Shown here piece after piece: positions 9,519 to 21,509 of a stretch of 64,000 nucleotides of DNA. Where the stretch lies: NCBI GenBank assembly GCA_051294375.1, contig JBJCIZ010000028.1, positions 1,770,542 through 1,834,541 of the forward strand, written 5' to 3'. Made by a program: the position numbers and the translations under genes. This DNA is from Paraspadella gotoi (lineage: Eukaryota; Chaetognatha). Under the pieces are notes generated by a model, which was given only the letters and a program-made list of their open reading frames with translations, did no database searches and had not been told where the DNA came from. Within the stretch, counting starts at the first letter, position 1. Every line of letters starts with the position of its first letter.

Positions 9519-12500
9519 TTTCTCAACCGACTTTCTTCAGACGGACTTTCTCAACCGACTTTGCTCAACCTGAATCTTTCTCAAGTCCGACTTTCTCACC
9601 GACTTTCTCGAACCGCGACTTTCTCAAGCCGACTTTCTCAACCGACTTTCTCAACACGACTTTCCAACGCGACTTTTCAACCTGACTTTCTCAACCGCTT
9701 CACTGCTTCTCAAACGGCGACTTTCTCAACGCGACTTTCATCAGCGCGACTTTCTCAAGCACGGACTCTCAGCCACTTTCTCAACCGGACTTTCTCAACG
9801 ACTTTCTCACGACTTTCTGCAGCACTTGTCAACGGGCTTTCTCAACCGACCGCTTTCTCACTCGCTTTCTCACGCGACTTACCTCTACCCTTTCGCAGAC
9901 TTTCTCAACCGACATTTTGCACCGACTTTTCAGAGAGGATTTCTCTAACGCTTTCCTCAACCGACTTTTCAAGCCGGTCTTTCTCAACCGACTTCCTCAT
10001 GATTTCGCACTGACCTTTTTCTAGCGCGACTCTCACGACCTTTCTCAAGCGCGAGCTTTCTGCAACCGGACTTTCTCAACCGACTTCTCAACCGACTTTC
10101 TGCAACCGACTTTCTTCAACCCGAGCTTGTCTCAACCGACTTTCTCAACGCGACTTCTCAACCGGACTTTCTCAGCCGAGCTTTCTCAACTGACTTTCTG
10201 CAACCGACCTTGTCTCACGGACTCTACGCTTTTGGAGCGCGAGTTTCTCAAGACTCATCAACCTTTTCAGACTCCCAACCGGACTTTCTCAACTCTTTGA
10301 ACGACTTTCTCACGGACTCAGCGGTTGTTCCACAACCTTTCTCCAGTTTTAAGCCGACTTTCTCAACCGACTTTCTCAAGGCCAGACTTTTCAACGACTT
10401 CCACCGACTTTGCAAACGACTTTCTCAACCGACTTCTCAAGCGACTTCTAAGACTTTTCTCAACCGACTTCAACCGACTTTCTCAACGACTTCGATCGAC
10501 TTGTTCTCAACCAGACTTCTCCAAACCGACTTTCTGCACACGACTTTCTCAACTGACCTTTCTCAACCGACTTTCTCAACCTGACTTTCTCAACCGGAAC
10601 TTTCTCACAGCGAGCTTTCTCCACGCGACTTTCTCAAACGAAGCTTTCTCACGAACTTTCTCAACCGACTTATTCTCAACGCGACTTTCTCCTCAACGTT
10701 TGCACGGCTTTACTCAACCGACTTTCTCAACGCGAGCATTTCTCAAACGACTTTTCTCAACGCGACTTTCTCAAGCGCGACTTTCTCAACCGACTTTCTC
10801 AACCGGCTTTCTCAACTGACTTTCTCAACGCGACGCACTTTCGCGCGATCAGAACGACTTTCTCAACGGACTTTCTCAACGCGACTTTCTCACCGACTTC
10901 TCACAAGCTTCCAGCGAACTTTTCAACCGTACTTTCTAGACGCGACTTTCTCAACGACTTTCTCAAGCCAGACTTTCTGCAACCGACTTTCTAGTACGGA
11001 CTTTCACTCAACCGGGACTTTCTTCAACCGAACTTTCTAACCGAACCACGCGGACTTTCTCAACAGATTTCCTTCACCGACTTTCTCAACGAACTTCTGC
11101 AAACGACTTTCTCAACGGATCTTTCTCGAACCGGACTTTCTCAACCGGGCTTTCTCAACGCGCTTTCTCACTGACTTGCGACTTCTCAAGCCGACTTTCT
11201 CAACCGACTTTCTCACCTTTCTCAACTGGACTTTCTCAACCGACTTCGCCACTTCTCAACCAACGACTTTCCTCAACCGACTTTCTCATCAACGCTTTTA
11301 CCGATTTCTCACACCCAACGACTTTCTTCACCGACTTTCTTCCACGATTCTCAACCGACTTTAAACGAGCTTTCTCAACGGATCTTTCTCGAATCGACGC
11401 CGACGGACTTTCTCAACGCCAAGACTTTCTGCCTACTCAACTCACGCTTTCTCACCGACTTCTCACGCGCTTCTCAAACCTCGCACTGTTTCTCAACCGC
11501 TCCGCACTTTACGTACTTAGGACTCCGAACCACTTTCTCAACGACTTTCTCAACACGACTTTCTCACGCGACTTTCTCGCTTCTCTCAAGACTCTGCAGC
11601 GCTTTCTCAGCGATTCCACGGACTTTCTCAACCGACTTTTCTCAACCGACTTTCCTCAAACGCTCCACGAGGTCTAACTTTTCTCACATTCCTTCAAGAC
11701 CTTTCTCATACGGACTTTCAACCGTCTTCTCAACCCTACCGACTTCCAACCGGTTCCAACGACGTTCCAGACTTTCTCAACCGTTAACGACTTTCTCACA
11801 CCGACTTTTCTCAACGGACTTTCTCAACCGACTTTCTCTAACGCGGACTTGTCGTCAACGCGATTCGCACGCTTTCTCAACCTGAACTTTCTCAACCGAC
11901 TTTCTCAACCGACTGTTCTCCCGACTTTCTCAATCGATTTCTCAACGCGAACTTCTCAAGATTTCCATGACTGTTCTCAACCGACTTCTCAGATCGCGAC
12001 TCTTCTCAACGACTTTCTCAGACGACTTTCCTCAAGACGGACTTTCTCAACCGACTTTCTGCAAGCGGACGACTTTTCTTACCGACTTTTCTCACGCTTT
12101 GTCAACCGACTTTCTCAAACCGACTTTCTCAACCGACTTTCTCAACGCGACTTCTAGGTTTCTCAACGCTGACTTTCTCAACGAGACTTTCTCAACCGAC
12201 TTCTGCAACGACTTTTCTCAAACCGACTTTCTCACCGACTTTCTCAACCGACATTTCTCACCGATCTGTTATCGCGACTATTCCACCGACTTTCTCACGG
12301 ACTTTCTCACGCGACTTTCTCAACCGACTTCCGACTTTCTCACCGGAACTTTCTCAACCGCTTTCTCAAGCCGCTTTCTCAAGCGGGACTTTCTCAAACG
12401 ACTTTCAGCCGACTTTCTCAATCCCGACTTTCTCAACGGACTTCTCGCGACTTTCTCACCGACTTTCTCACCGGACTTTCTCAACCGACTTTCTCACCCG

Positions 12501-13850
12501 ATCTTTCTCAACGACTCTCGACTTTCTCAAACCGACTTTCTCAACGCTGCGAACCGCTTTCTCAGCTACCGACTTTCTCAACCGACTTTCTCAACGACTT
12601 TCTCAACCCGACTTTCTCAACCTGACTTTCTCACACTGACTTTCTCAAGCCGGACTTTCTCAACCGACTTTCTCACCGACTTTTCTCAACTGGACTTTTC
12701 TCGGAACCTTTCTGCAACCGACTTTCTGCAACCGACTATTCCGTCAGCCGACTTTCTCACCGCACTTTCTCATCTAGCCGATGCAAGCCTACTTTCCACC
12801 GACTTTCTCAACCGACTTTCTCAACCGACTTTCTCCAACCGACTTTCTCAACGACTTTCTCAACGCGAGTCCAACTGACTGTTCTCAACGTTCACGCTTT
12901 CGACCCTTTCTCCTCAAACGACTTTCTCAAGCCGGACTTTCTCAACGATATTCACCGCGCTTTCTCTAACCGACTTTCTCAAGCCGACTTTCTCTACCGG
13001 AATAACTTTCTCATACATCCAAGCGAACTTTCTCACGACTTTCTCAACCGACTTTCTCAAACCGACTTTCTCACGCGGGACTTTCTCAAGCGGACTTCCT
13101 CAGACCTTTCTCATTTTCAGACGCGATCTTTGCTCAACCGAGCGCTTTCTCAACGCGGACTTTCTCCAACCGACATTTCTCAACCGACTTTCTTCATCAC
13201 CGACTTTCTACAATCCGACTTTTCTCACCGACTTTCTCAACCGACTTTCTCAACCGCTTTTCTCAACGACTTTCTCAACTCGACTTTCTCAACGACTTTC
13301 TCAAAGCCGACTTTCTCAACCGACGCTTTTTCTCAACCGACTTTCGTCCAACGGACTTTCCTCAACGCGCTTTCTCAACTGTTTCCCAAACCTGACTTTC
13401 TCAAGAGCCGTTACCTTTCTCAACGGCAGACTTTCGTTCTCAAACGCGACTTTCTCAACCGACTTTCTCACCGACTTTCTCAACATTGCTCAACCGATCT
13501 TTCTCACGGACTTTCTCAACGGACTTTTCAACGGACTTTCTCAACCGACTGTTCCTCAAACGCGATTTCTGCAACGCGACTTTCTCATCCGACTTTACGC
13601 GACTTTCTCAACGACTTTCTCAATTCGCGACTTTCTCATCCAGACGTTTCTCAACCGACTTTCTCAACCGACTTTTCTCAACCGACTTTCTCAACGCGAC
13701 TTTTCACGACTTTCTCAACCGACTTAGCATTTCTCACGACTTCTCAACGACTTTCTACGACTTTCTCTCAACGCGACTTTCTCAACCGACTTCTCTCGAC
13801 TTCTAAACCGACTTTTCTCCACCATTTCTCACGTACTCAACCGAGTCACC
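9519..13850 (+). repeat. 4.3-kb minisatellite, 13-bp unit GACTTTCTCAACC
   Basis: About 330 tandem copies of GACTTTCTCAACC with heavy one- or two-base variation; a 14-bp GACTTTCTCAACGC variant is frequent. The consensus has no stop codon in any top-strand frame. Because 13 is not a multiple of 3, every frame reads the same 13-residue cycle (DFLNRLSQPTFST). That is why long open frames of up to about 300 codons appear. On the bottom strand GGTTGAG gives stops. The frames drift with each indel and I see no start context, so I do not call a gene. The left edge abuts a gap and the right edge runs into (ACATTATT)n. Confidence 0.95.
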
Positions 13851-13852
13851 GA

Positions 13853-13886
13853 GACATTATTACATTATTACATTATTACATTATTA
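13853..13886 (+). repeat. (ATTACATT)n short tandem repeat
   Basis: Four copies of an 8-bp unit directly after the minisatellite. Confidence 0.85.
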
Positions 13887-14003
13887 CAGCCGTTAGAAGA
13901 ATAAAATTGGCTACGTTTCAAACTTTTTCTCTCTTTCATTTTAATTTTTAATGTCTTCTTTCTTCCTCTCTTTCAAGGTTCAGATCCAGATTTAGATTAA
14001 AAG

Positions 14004-14240
14004 TTTGAGCAAACAATGTCGGATCTGTCCTACAAATAATTTTTTTTTATAACTTTCGTTATTTTTTTTAACTTGCATCATTTTTTTTAACTTGCATCAT
14101 TTTTTTAACTTGCATCATTTTTTCAACTTGCATAAATTTTTCAACTTGCATATTTTTTTTAAATTTGCATCATTTTTTCACATTAATTATTTAATTAAAT
14201 AATTAATTAATTAAAACCTTTATTAGTAATCATAATAATA
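14004..14240 (+). repeat. Family B fragment and TTAACTTGCATCA tandem repeat
   Basis: Starts with the family B head GTTTGAGCAAACAATGTCGG, then five to six imperfect copies of TTTTTTAACTTGCATCA, then an ATTA-rich run. The same words occur in family B copies at 22497 and 37350. Confidence 0.65.
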
Positions 14241-14244
14241 AAGA

Positions 14245-14712
14245 TTCAAGTAAATGTGACTTATGTTTTTTTTCTATTTAAACTAATTTCCACTGGCAAA
14301 AATTCCGTCAAAAACTTTATATCTAGCTTCTTCACACACTTTCCTTACCCGCACACAGATTTCATCTCAATCTATCAATGGGTTAAAAATATGTAAAAAG
14401 ATTCAAGTAAAATGTGACTCATATTTTTTTCATTTAAACTCATTTCCACTCGTACGTTTCTAACCGAAACTTTATATCAAGCTTCGTCACCACACTTTGC
14501 TACCACAACACAAATTTCAACTCAATCTATCCATCCAATTATGATTATAGTAAATGCGACTTATGTTTTTTCCATTTAAACTCATTTTCACTCACATGAA
14601 TACATCGAAACTATATATCCAGCTTCATCACACACAAAATTTCATTCCAATCCAACCAGCCAATCACGAGTTATTCGAGCTTTTTGCTGAGGTGGGACGG
14701 ATGGACAGATTG
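14245..14712 (+). repeat. Family A dispersed repeat
   Basis: Three partial modules in tandem, each with TTTAAACTCATTTCCACT and a CATCCAATYATGA-type word, ending in GCTGAGGTGGGACGGATGGA and an ATTA-rich run. Confidence 0.8.
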
Positions 14713-14789
14713 ATTGACTGATTAATTAATTATTGATTAATTAATTAACTAATTGATTAATTAACTGATTAATTATTTGATTTATTAAT

Positions 14790-15124
14790 ACATCCTGCAT
14801 ATACATTTAATGGCTGTAATCCCGCTATTTTAGACAATGATTTTGAAATTCGAATAACTATCATTTATTTTCACCCCACTGATAAATATAGGACGTTCTA
14901 CAGTTATAAAAACGGTTGGCTATAGTTATCTTTTCCTTATAACATCGAGCACACTAGGTGAATTTCTATGCCTTCAAAATACAGTAAGACATGATTTCTT
15001 CAATCAAATCTCGTTATCTGAAAGAAGTACATGCGATTTTTCATGGTAAGCCCAACTTTTAAAGATAAAATTGCTCATAGGAATTTAGTCGTCAATCAGA
15101 TTCACAGAACTCTTCAGGATAAAG
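14790..15124. other. No gene seen
   Basis: AT-rich single-copy-looking DNA between family A and the CT-rich tract. Confidence 0.5.
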
Positions 15125-15530
15125 ATGACACTTAATCGTTTTCTTTTTTCCTCTCCCTTTTTCTTTTTCCTTCTCTTTCTCCCTCTCTGTCACTCTCTCT
15201 GTCACTCTCTCTTTCCTTCCTTCAATCCTTCTCTCATCCCTTTCCTCTTTCTACCTCTCTGTCACTCTTTCTTTCCCTCCTTCTCTCATCCCTTTCCTCT
15301 CTCTTCCTCTCTTTTGCCTTTTTTACCTTATTATTTTTTTCTCCCTTTTTATCTCTGCTTTTCTTCTTCTCTCTTCATCTTTTCTTTTCTTTCCTTCTCT
15401 CTTGTTCTCAACCTCCTCTTAATCTTTTTTTCTACTTTCAAATCCAATCCCTCTCCCTCTACCTGCTCCTCTTTTTTTCACACTCTCTCTTGCTCCACTT
15501 CTCTTTTTCTCTTGTTGTCTTATTTTCTGA
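15125..15530 (+). repeat. 400-bp polypyrimidine tract
   Basis: Almost all C and T on the top strand, with imperfect CTTTCTCCCTCTCTGTCACT-like repeats. The open frame across it is Ser/Phe/Leu only and is a composition artefact. Mirror-type homopyrimidine tracts can form triplex DNA. Confidence 0.85.
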
Positions 15531-15627
15531 CATGACCAAATGAAAAAATTTTGAATGAACTGTAGTAAAAAAAATTTTGGGTAGCGCAAGATTTTATTTC
15601 AATTTTGGTTGCCTAGCAGATTTAGTA

Positions 15628-15673
15628 AATCGACAGATTTTGCGGAAAATATTTTCCGCAAAATCTGTCGATT
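15628..15673. other. 46-bp perfect palindrome
   Basis: The left arm AATCGACAGATTTTGCGG plus AAAAT is followed immediately by its exact reverse complement. The centre is at 15650/15651 and there is no spacer. It has no match elsewhere in the window. Confidence 0.95.
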
Positions 15674-16449
15674 CTCAGAAAAAACAAGTCCTGACGCTTT
15701 CCATTGGGTTAAAAGGATGCGGTTTTTTTTGATTAATCAACGTCAGTATGTACTTCATCTTTTAAAACTAATAAATGAGTTGAAAATATTCTTTTTATCA
15801 AAAATAAATGCAAGTCACAAAAAGTCACAAATTAAAAAACGTCTTTAAAAATTATTTGTGGCTAAACTAAAAAAGTTTTTTTGATAATTTTATAGGTGCT
15901 AAAAGCTTATTCAATTGCCTATATTTTCTGTTAATTTAAACCAATTTGAACAATTTTCGTTTAACAAATTATGATAAAAACAGAAAATGAAACTTTTTGA
16001 CTTGTCAACTTTAAAATTAATTCATAGGCAAACTATAAATGATTTAAGGAAACAAAGTTAACCCAGAGGTAAAGAAGATAAGGAAGAACGGATTTCCAAA
16101 GTAAAAAATTTTTCTCAACTTTCCTTGCCATTCAAATCAAAAGACGAAAGTGAAAATGGACAAAAAAGGACATGATTTTTTTTCCTAAAAGTTGCCAAAA
16201 TGGTACTCTTTTATGATTAGAAACAGGTGGAGATGATTTTAACCAATCCTTAGTTTGGCCCAATTTGTATTGTGGTACAAATTAAATTAATATTGTAAGT
16301 AACAACTGAACAATATTGGAAAAAGTTGTTTTTTTGCTAAATTCGCCGTTTGTAAGCGGAACCTAATATAAAAAGAAAAAGAAGCATAATTACTTAGTGA
16401 AACAGTTTTTTTGTTTTTTTTCATTTAAACTCATTTCCACTCAACTGAA
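15674..16449. other. No gene seen
   Basis: AT-rich sequence with many short direct words, and a small family A scrap near 16425. Confidence 0.5.
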
Positions 16450-17480
16450 AAATTTAAAATGCTAATGAATACATGTTGAATTAATCTATCATGAGCATAG
16501 ATCTATTAGTATGAAAATATTTTTTTGCTCAAAATCTAATTTTTTTTGGAGGGTACTAGCCCTAATTAACAATTATTTATATTCACTATATCAAAGCAAA
16601 AAAATTTTGTTTTGAAATCTTAAAATTTTTTAATGGATTCCTGTATTAGAAGCATAAAAAGTATAAACAAGAAATATTAATTACAGCTTTTAAAAATTCT
16701 TACGTATATTCTGAGTAAAAACTTTTAAAAAACTGCATAAAATCACCTCAAAAGAGAATGGACCGATTGTTTTATAGGTTTTCTTTATTTTTGACCCTAC
16801 TTATTCATAAAAAACAGACAACTTGTTTATGCAGGCTATCTGAATCTGATCTTAAAATTAAAATATTAAAAAAAAAATTTTTGTGACCTTTTCTATCTAT
16901 AAAATAAAATATTTCAAAAATAATTACTTAGGGTATAGGGAGCCATATAAAAAAAAAATTGCTTGTCCATTTTGAAAGGCTATACTTAAAAATGTATAAA
17001 TTTTCGTTGAGCTTGTACTCACTCCTAAATGTCTTTGACTCACCCCATTTGAGTTACCGGCTACCGGCAGCTTTTTTTCAAAAGAAGCCCCTTTGCTGCA
17101 GCTCCTTGACAGCAGCGGACTCAAATTACACGCACAAAATTGATCTTTTGCTACTTTCATCGTCGTTTTATGCGTCACTCCTTTTGTCGTCGCTTCACCG
17201 TTGGCAAACTGTTTCCTCCACGTTCAAATACGATCGCGTTTTTGTCAATCCCTATTCCTGACGGAAGAAGCCTTTAATTCTTTCTCTCGCCTGCACGTCA
17301 CCCAGCATGCCAGAATTTTATTGTTGGAACAGTGAGCGTCGAAAAAAATGACCGCTAATCCCTTACCCTAATCCCAACCCTAATCCCTAGCCCTAACCCT
17401 AATCCCTAACCCTAATTCCCAAAACCCTAAATTTTCCCCTAATATCTATCCTCTAAACTAACCTTATCCCTAACTGAAAG
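16450..17480 (+). repeat. Family C repeat ending in telomere-like DNA, copy 1
   Basis: About 1 kb is collinear with 47354-48247. Shared words include AATCTATCATGAGCATAGAT, GGAGGGTACTAGCC, CATCGTCGTTTTATGCGTCA and CACCCAGCATGCC. Both copies finish in degenerate CCCTAA repeats (CCCTAACCCTAATCCCTAA) in the same orientation. Frames over the 3' part are open in places but differ by indels between copies, so no gene is called. The end structure suggests either a mobile element with a telomere-like tail or a dispersed subtelomeric block. Confidence 0.7.
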
Positions 17481-17718
17481 CCCTAAAAATTAATCCATCG
17501 TTCAAATTATCATTTTAAAATTATCTTCAAATTTATCGTCGGTCGTATTTGTCAATCCTGCTACGTCATACAGCACATAATTCGCTGCTCCGTCATACCC
17601 GGCAAACGGGCATCGGATGTTTGAAAAAGGCCAAAAATGTGAAAAAAATGACCAGAACAGGCCAGAGAACATAGTCTGCCTGATCCAGCAAAAATACGTC
17701 TCAAGTAACCGAGTTGTT

Positions 17719-18157
17719 TAGTCGGATCTGCTCATAGCAGATCCCGACTCTATAATTCACTTTGTCGTCCATCCGTCCGCCCCCTCAATATTGTCGGGGC
17801 ACTAATTATATCATGTCAGAACATCGAATTATGATAAATTATTGCCAAAAAAAACGATGTCCGTCCGCTCCCGTCTCCGTCCCACCTTAGCTAAAAACAC
17901 CAATTACTCGTGATTGGATGGATGGATTGGAATGAAATATTGTGTGTGGCGTAGGGGAAGTGTGTTGATTGAGCTGGATATGAAGTTTCGATGGAATCGT
18001 GCGAGTGGAAATGAGTTTAAATGGAAAAAACAAAAATATAATTTCACTATTGAACACCAATTGCCATGAGTGATGGGGCGATTGACTTGGAATTTTGCTA
18101 TGCTGGGTAGGAAAGTGTGTGAGTTGAACAGGAAATCAAGTTTCCGATTGAATCGTT
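17719..18157 (-). repeat. Family A dispersed repeat, reverse orientation
   Basis: Reads as family A on the minus strand, including the terminal hairpin (GGATCTGCT, CAT, AGCAGATCC) at 17729 and the CGGACGGA run. It is cut on the right by the gap at 18158-18257. Confidence 0.85.
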
Positions 18158-18257
18158 NNNNNNNNNNNNNNNNNNNNNNNNNNNNNNNNNNNNNNNNNNN
18201 NNNNNNNNNNNNNNNNNNNNNNNNNNNNNNNNNNNNNNNNNNNNNNNNNNNNNNNNN

Positions 18258-19600
18258 CACTCGATTCTGGCTGGGCCCATGTTCGAGTTTCCTCAGGCGT
18301 GTCCGTTTCACGCGGAATGAGGGCGGCGGAACAGTCAGTCGGCTTGAACGGAACCGTTATCGCTCCCCAGTGCGAAAACGGTTGCCACGAGCTTGTGAGG
18401 AAGCCTCTGCGACGTGTCTCGGCGATGCTACGCTGCGTGACGAGGTCGTGTTACGTGCGCTCCGCGCACGCGGGTCGAATTTTCCTATAGATCGTTGTTT
18501 TGACCAAGTGCCTAGGGCCGCTTTCGGAGTGCTCCTCCGGGTGTCATCAAGTGACAGCACACCTGTGTTCCGTCGAACTTCTGCACGGGCCCAATCGCGT
18601 CCTCCTTCACACATGTCGACCAGGTCCGCTGCCATAGGCTGGCGCGCCCTCACCGGGTCGACGTTAGACGCGTGCCTGCTCGTTCTCGGAGCTGGGAGCA
18701 GTGCTTTAGTTCATGCGTCTGTTAACTGTTCTCCCTATGCGAAACCGCAGGTCTCTCACTCATGGGTTTGTGTAGATGCCGTAGGGGTAGTAGAAAATCT
18801 GCGCGGCTTTTTCCGTCGCTTTTCGTGCGGCGGTCCATGCTTGATCGTGCGCGTTACCACGTGGGCGGAGTGCCGGTCGCTGTTCGCCGCGTCGTTTCCC
18901 CGTCCAGCGCCGCCGGAAAAGCCCGGACGGCGTGGGGCAGGCAGGGCTGGCCAGGACGGAGTAACCTGGAGGCGGGCCTCGTTGGGCGTTTTGCCGGCGC
19001 TGGCGGTCCTTGGGTAACTCTCGAGCGCGGTTGAAGCGCGATTTCAAAGTTTGCGACTTACGGACGCCGTTCTTGTTTTGGCCACATCGCGGCTCTGTTC
19101 TATCTCTCTTGTGTGGAGTTGTTCGAATTTCCGCTCGAAGAGGGCGGCTATGTTCCTTTGCGGAGTCGTTTTACCAGCCAGAGCGTGTCGCGCGTGGCCT
19201 TTGGCGTTCGTTTCCCAGGTGAAAGCCGGATTTCCTCTCCGTTCAGGATCCTTATTGATGGCTCTCAGACAGTCCGATTACGCGGTTTTTCGTTGTTCGA
19301 GAGGGGTCCATCGTCGACTGTAGGCGGGACGTGGCGTGCCGGCCGGCCGGCTACTTTCGATTCGCTCGGCGCCTCTCTCCAATGTGGAACCTATCCAGTT
19401 CTTATTACTGCTACTTCGTCCACCGTTTCCGCGCCGGGTTTTTGGCGGAAGGTGCGTCCGAGATCAACAGGACCCGTTGGCCTGTTCCAGTCGCTCGGCG
19501 GGATGTCTCTCTCTCGGTAGTCCTTGTTTGTCCTGTCGTCATTCTTGCTTATAGTGAACGGTTAATGTAGGCGCAATTTTTCGGATTTGAGTTGACCGCG
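18258..19600. other. GC-rich island of unknown identity
   Basis: About 1.3 kb is much richer in G, C and CpG than the rest of the window. Several overlapping top-strand frames and one bottom-strand frame stay open, as expected from composition. None has a recognisable domain, and the predicted residues are Arg/Ser/Gly/Pro-rich. I do not see the conserved core of 18S, 28S or 5S rRNA. It could be a ribosomal spacer, a CpG-island promoter or a foreign insert. It starts right after a gap, so its left boundary is unknown. Confidence 0.5.
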
Positions 19601-20270
19601 TTACCGTTTTTATTCTTCTTTTTGATGTCGAAAAGTTTTATTTTCTTCAAAAAGGGAGAAAGCAATTTGACTTCTCCGTAACGGGTAGCGTTTGCTGAAT
19701 TTGTCGGACGGCGGTTGGGGCTGGAACGGTCTTGTCTGCCACCACAATAACGTGGAAGACAAACATGGTCGAAATAACAGAGTATTTATTATACACAACT
19801 AAGAAGGCAAAAAAAGAAACGAGACCCATGAACGTTAGGACGATGGACGAGACAGAGATTGAATATCGTACAATCTTCTCGATCTCAGAACTCAAGTCAC
19901 TGTTCCCGTCTCATCTGGCCTTCCGCCACAACTCTCCAAACCGTCTTATTCGTTTGTGTGAGCCCATGGGCTATCTCTGTATCTCCTCCCTCTCATCCTG
20001 CCTGCTCTCTCTGCCGCTCTTCCTGACCTGCTCGTTCCAGTCGCTCTCGCGGCTCCCCGGCAGATCGTTCAGTGCCTCTCGTTGACTGCCTGTTATGAAT
20101 TTTTTTTTGAAAACGGGCTTAATTATTTTTTATTAACATATTACAAAGGCAGCAAAAAAACATTGTTTCCATCGCTTGCAAATCTTTTCATTACTCCACA
20201 CCTTACTGTTCAATCACACACGTTTTCTACTCACATTACAAATTCCAGGTCAATCGATAATTAGTGGTAA
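19601..20270. other. No gene established
   Basis: An 82-codon minus-strand frame (19647-19895) has one hydrophobic stretch, and a 117-codon plus frame overlaps it. Neither resembles a known family. TATTTATTATACACAAC near 19780 and a pyrimidine-rich 3' part could belong to an old LTR, but no partner copy is present. Confidence 0.35.
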
Positions 20271-20274
20271 TAAG

Positions 20275-20615
20275 CTAACTTGGTCACTTGCATAAATTAA
20301 TCAACTTGCATAAATTTTGTCATAACTGACATAATTTTGTCTCGACATACATATGGTCAACTGACATAATTTGGTCAACTGACATAATTTGATCAATTAG
20401 AGATAATTTGGTCAAACCAGCATAATTTGGTCAACTGGCATAATTTTTATCAACTGGCCTAATTTGGTCAACTGGCATAATTTGGTCAACAGGCATAATT
20501 TGGTCAACTTGCAGAACTTGATCAACTTGCAGAATTTTGTCAACTGGCATAATTTTGGTCAACTTTAAGAATTTGGTCAACTGGCATATTTTTTTCATTT
20601 GCATAATATGGTCAA
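20275..20615 (+). repeat. 18-bp minisatellite GGTCAACTGGCATAATTT
   Basis: About 18 imperfect copies of GGTCAACTGGCATAATTT with TTGCAGAA and GACATAAT variants. The unit is 18 bp, so the bottom strand reads a six-residue cycle (VDQIMP). A related single run lies at 39690-39740. (ATCA)n follows up to about 20690. Confidence 0.9.
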
Positions 20616-20704
20616 TCATCAATCAATCAATTCAATCAATCAATCAATCAAATCCATCAATCTATCAATCTATCAATCAATCAGAGAGAGATGAGTAGAG
20701 AGAG

Positions 20705-21383
20705 AAACTTTAAAAAATTCAAATAAATGTGTCTTTTGGTTTTCTAATTTGGAACTCTTTTCCACTCCTACAGATTCCATCTAAAAATTTATATCCAGCT
20801 TTATCACATACTTTCCTACCCACACACAAAATTCTCAATTTCGATTTATCTATCCATTTTTTAATAAACATAATAATTATGAGTAAATTTAAGTAAAAAT
20901 CTTCAAGTAAATATACTTTTGTTTTTTTCCATTTAAACTCATTTTCACCGCACGATTCCATCGAAACTTATATCCAGCTCAATCACACACTTTCCTACCA
21001 TTCATACAAAATTTCAAGTCAATTGCCCTATCCACTCATGAGCAATTGGCGTTCAAATAGTGAAATTATTTTTTTTGTTTTTTCCATTTAAACCAATTTC
21101 CACTCGCACGATCCCTCGAACTTCATATCCATCTCATACACACAGTTCCTACCCACACACAAAATTTCATACCAAGTCCATCCACTCCAAATCACGAGTA
21201 AGTTGGAGTTTTTTGCTAAGGGTGACGGACGACGGACGGGCACGGACATCGTTTTTTTTGCATAATTAATCATAATTCGATGGTTCTGACATGATATAAG
21301 TGTGTGTGCCCCGACATATATTGAGGGGGCGGACCGACGGCCCGACAAAGTGAATTATAGAGTCGGGATCTGCTGATCCCGAC
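20705..21383 (+). repeat. Family A dispersed repeat
   Basis: Three modules in tandem, ending in the GGGGGCGGACCGACGG word and a shortened terminal hairpin (GTCGGGATC, TGCT, GATCCCGAC). Confidence 0.85.
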
Positions 21384-21509
21384 AGAGACAGATTAAAATT
21401 AGCAATCAAAAAAAGTTGTTATTTTACTCACTGAATAAAAAATACTTAAAATACTTACCAAAATACATAAAATTGATAAAATTATTATTCCGAGTAACAT
21501 AGTTTAATC

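Noticed and set aside
9561-13951. Long Ser/Thr/Phe-rich open frames of 60 to 303 codons
   Set aside because: They are forced by the stop-free 13-bp repeat in every phase, move frame at each indel and have no start or splice context.
18070-19017. 315-codon frame across the gap and GC-rich island
   Set aside because: A tenth of it is N, the composition explains the lack of stops, and overlapping frames are equally open. No domain is visible.
20431-20622. Minus-strand VDQIMP repeat peptide
   Set aside because: Direct translation of the 18-bp minisatellite; family-wide variation breaks it.
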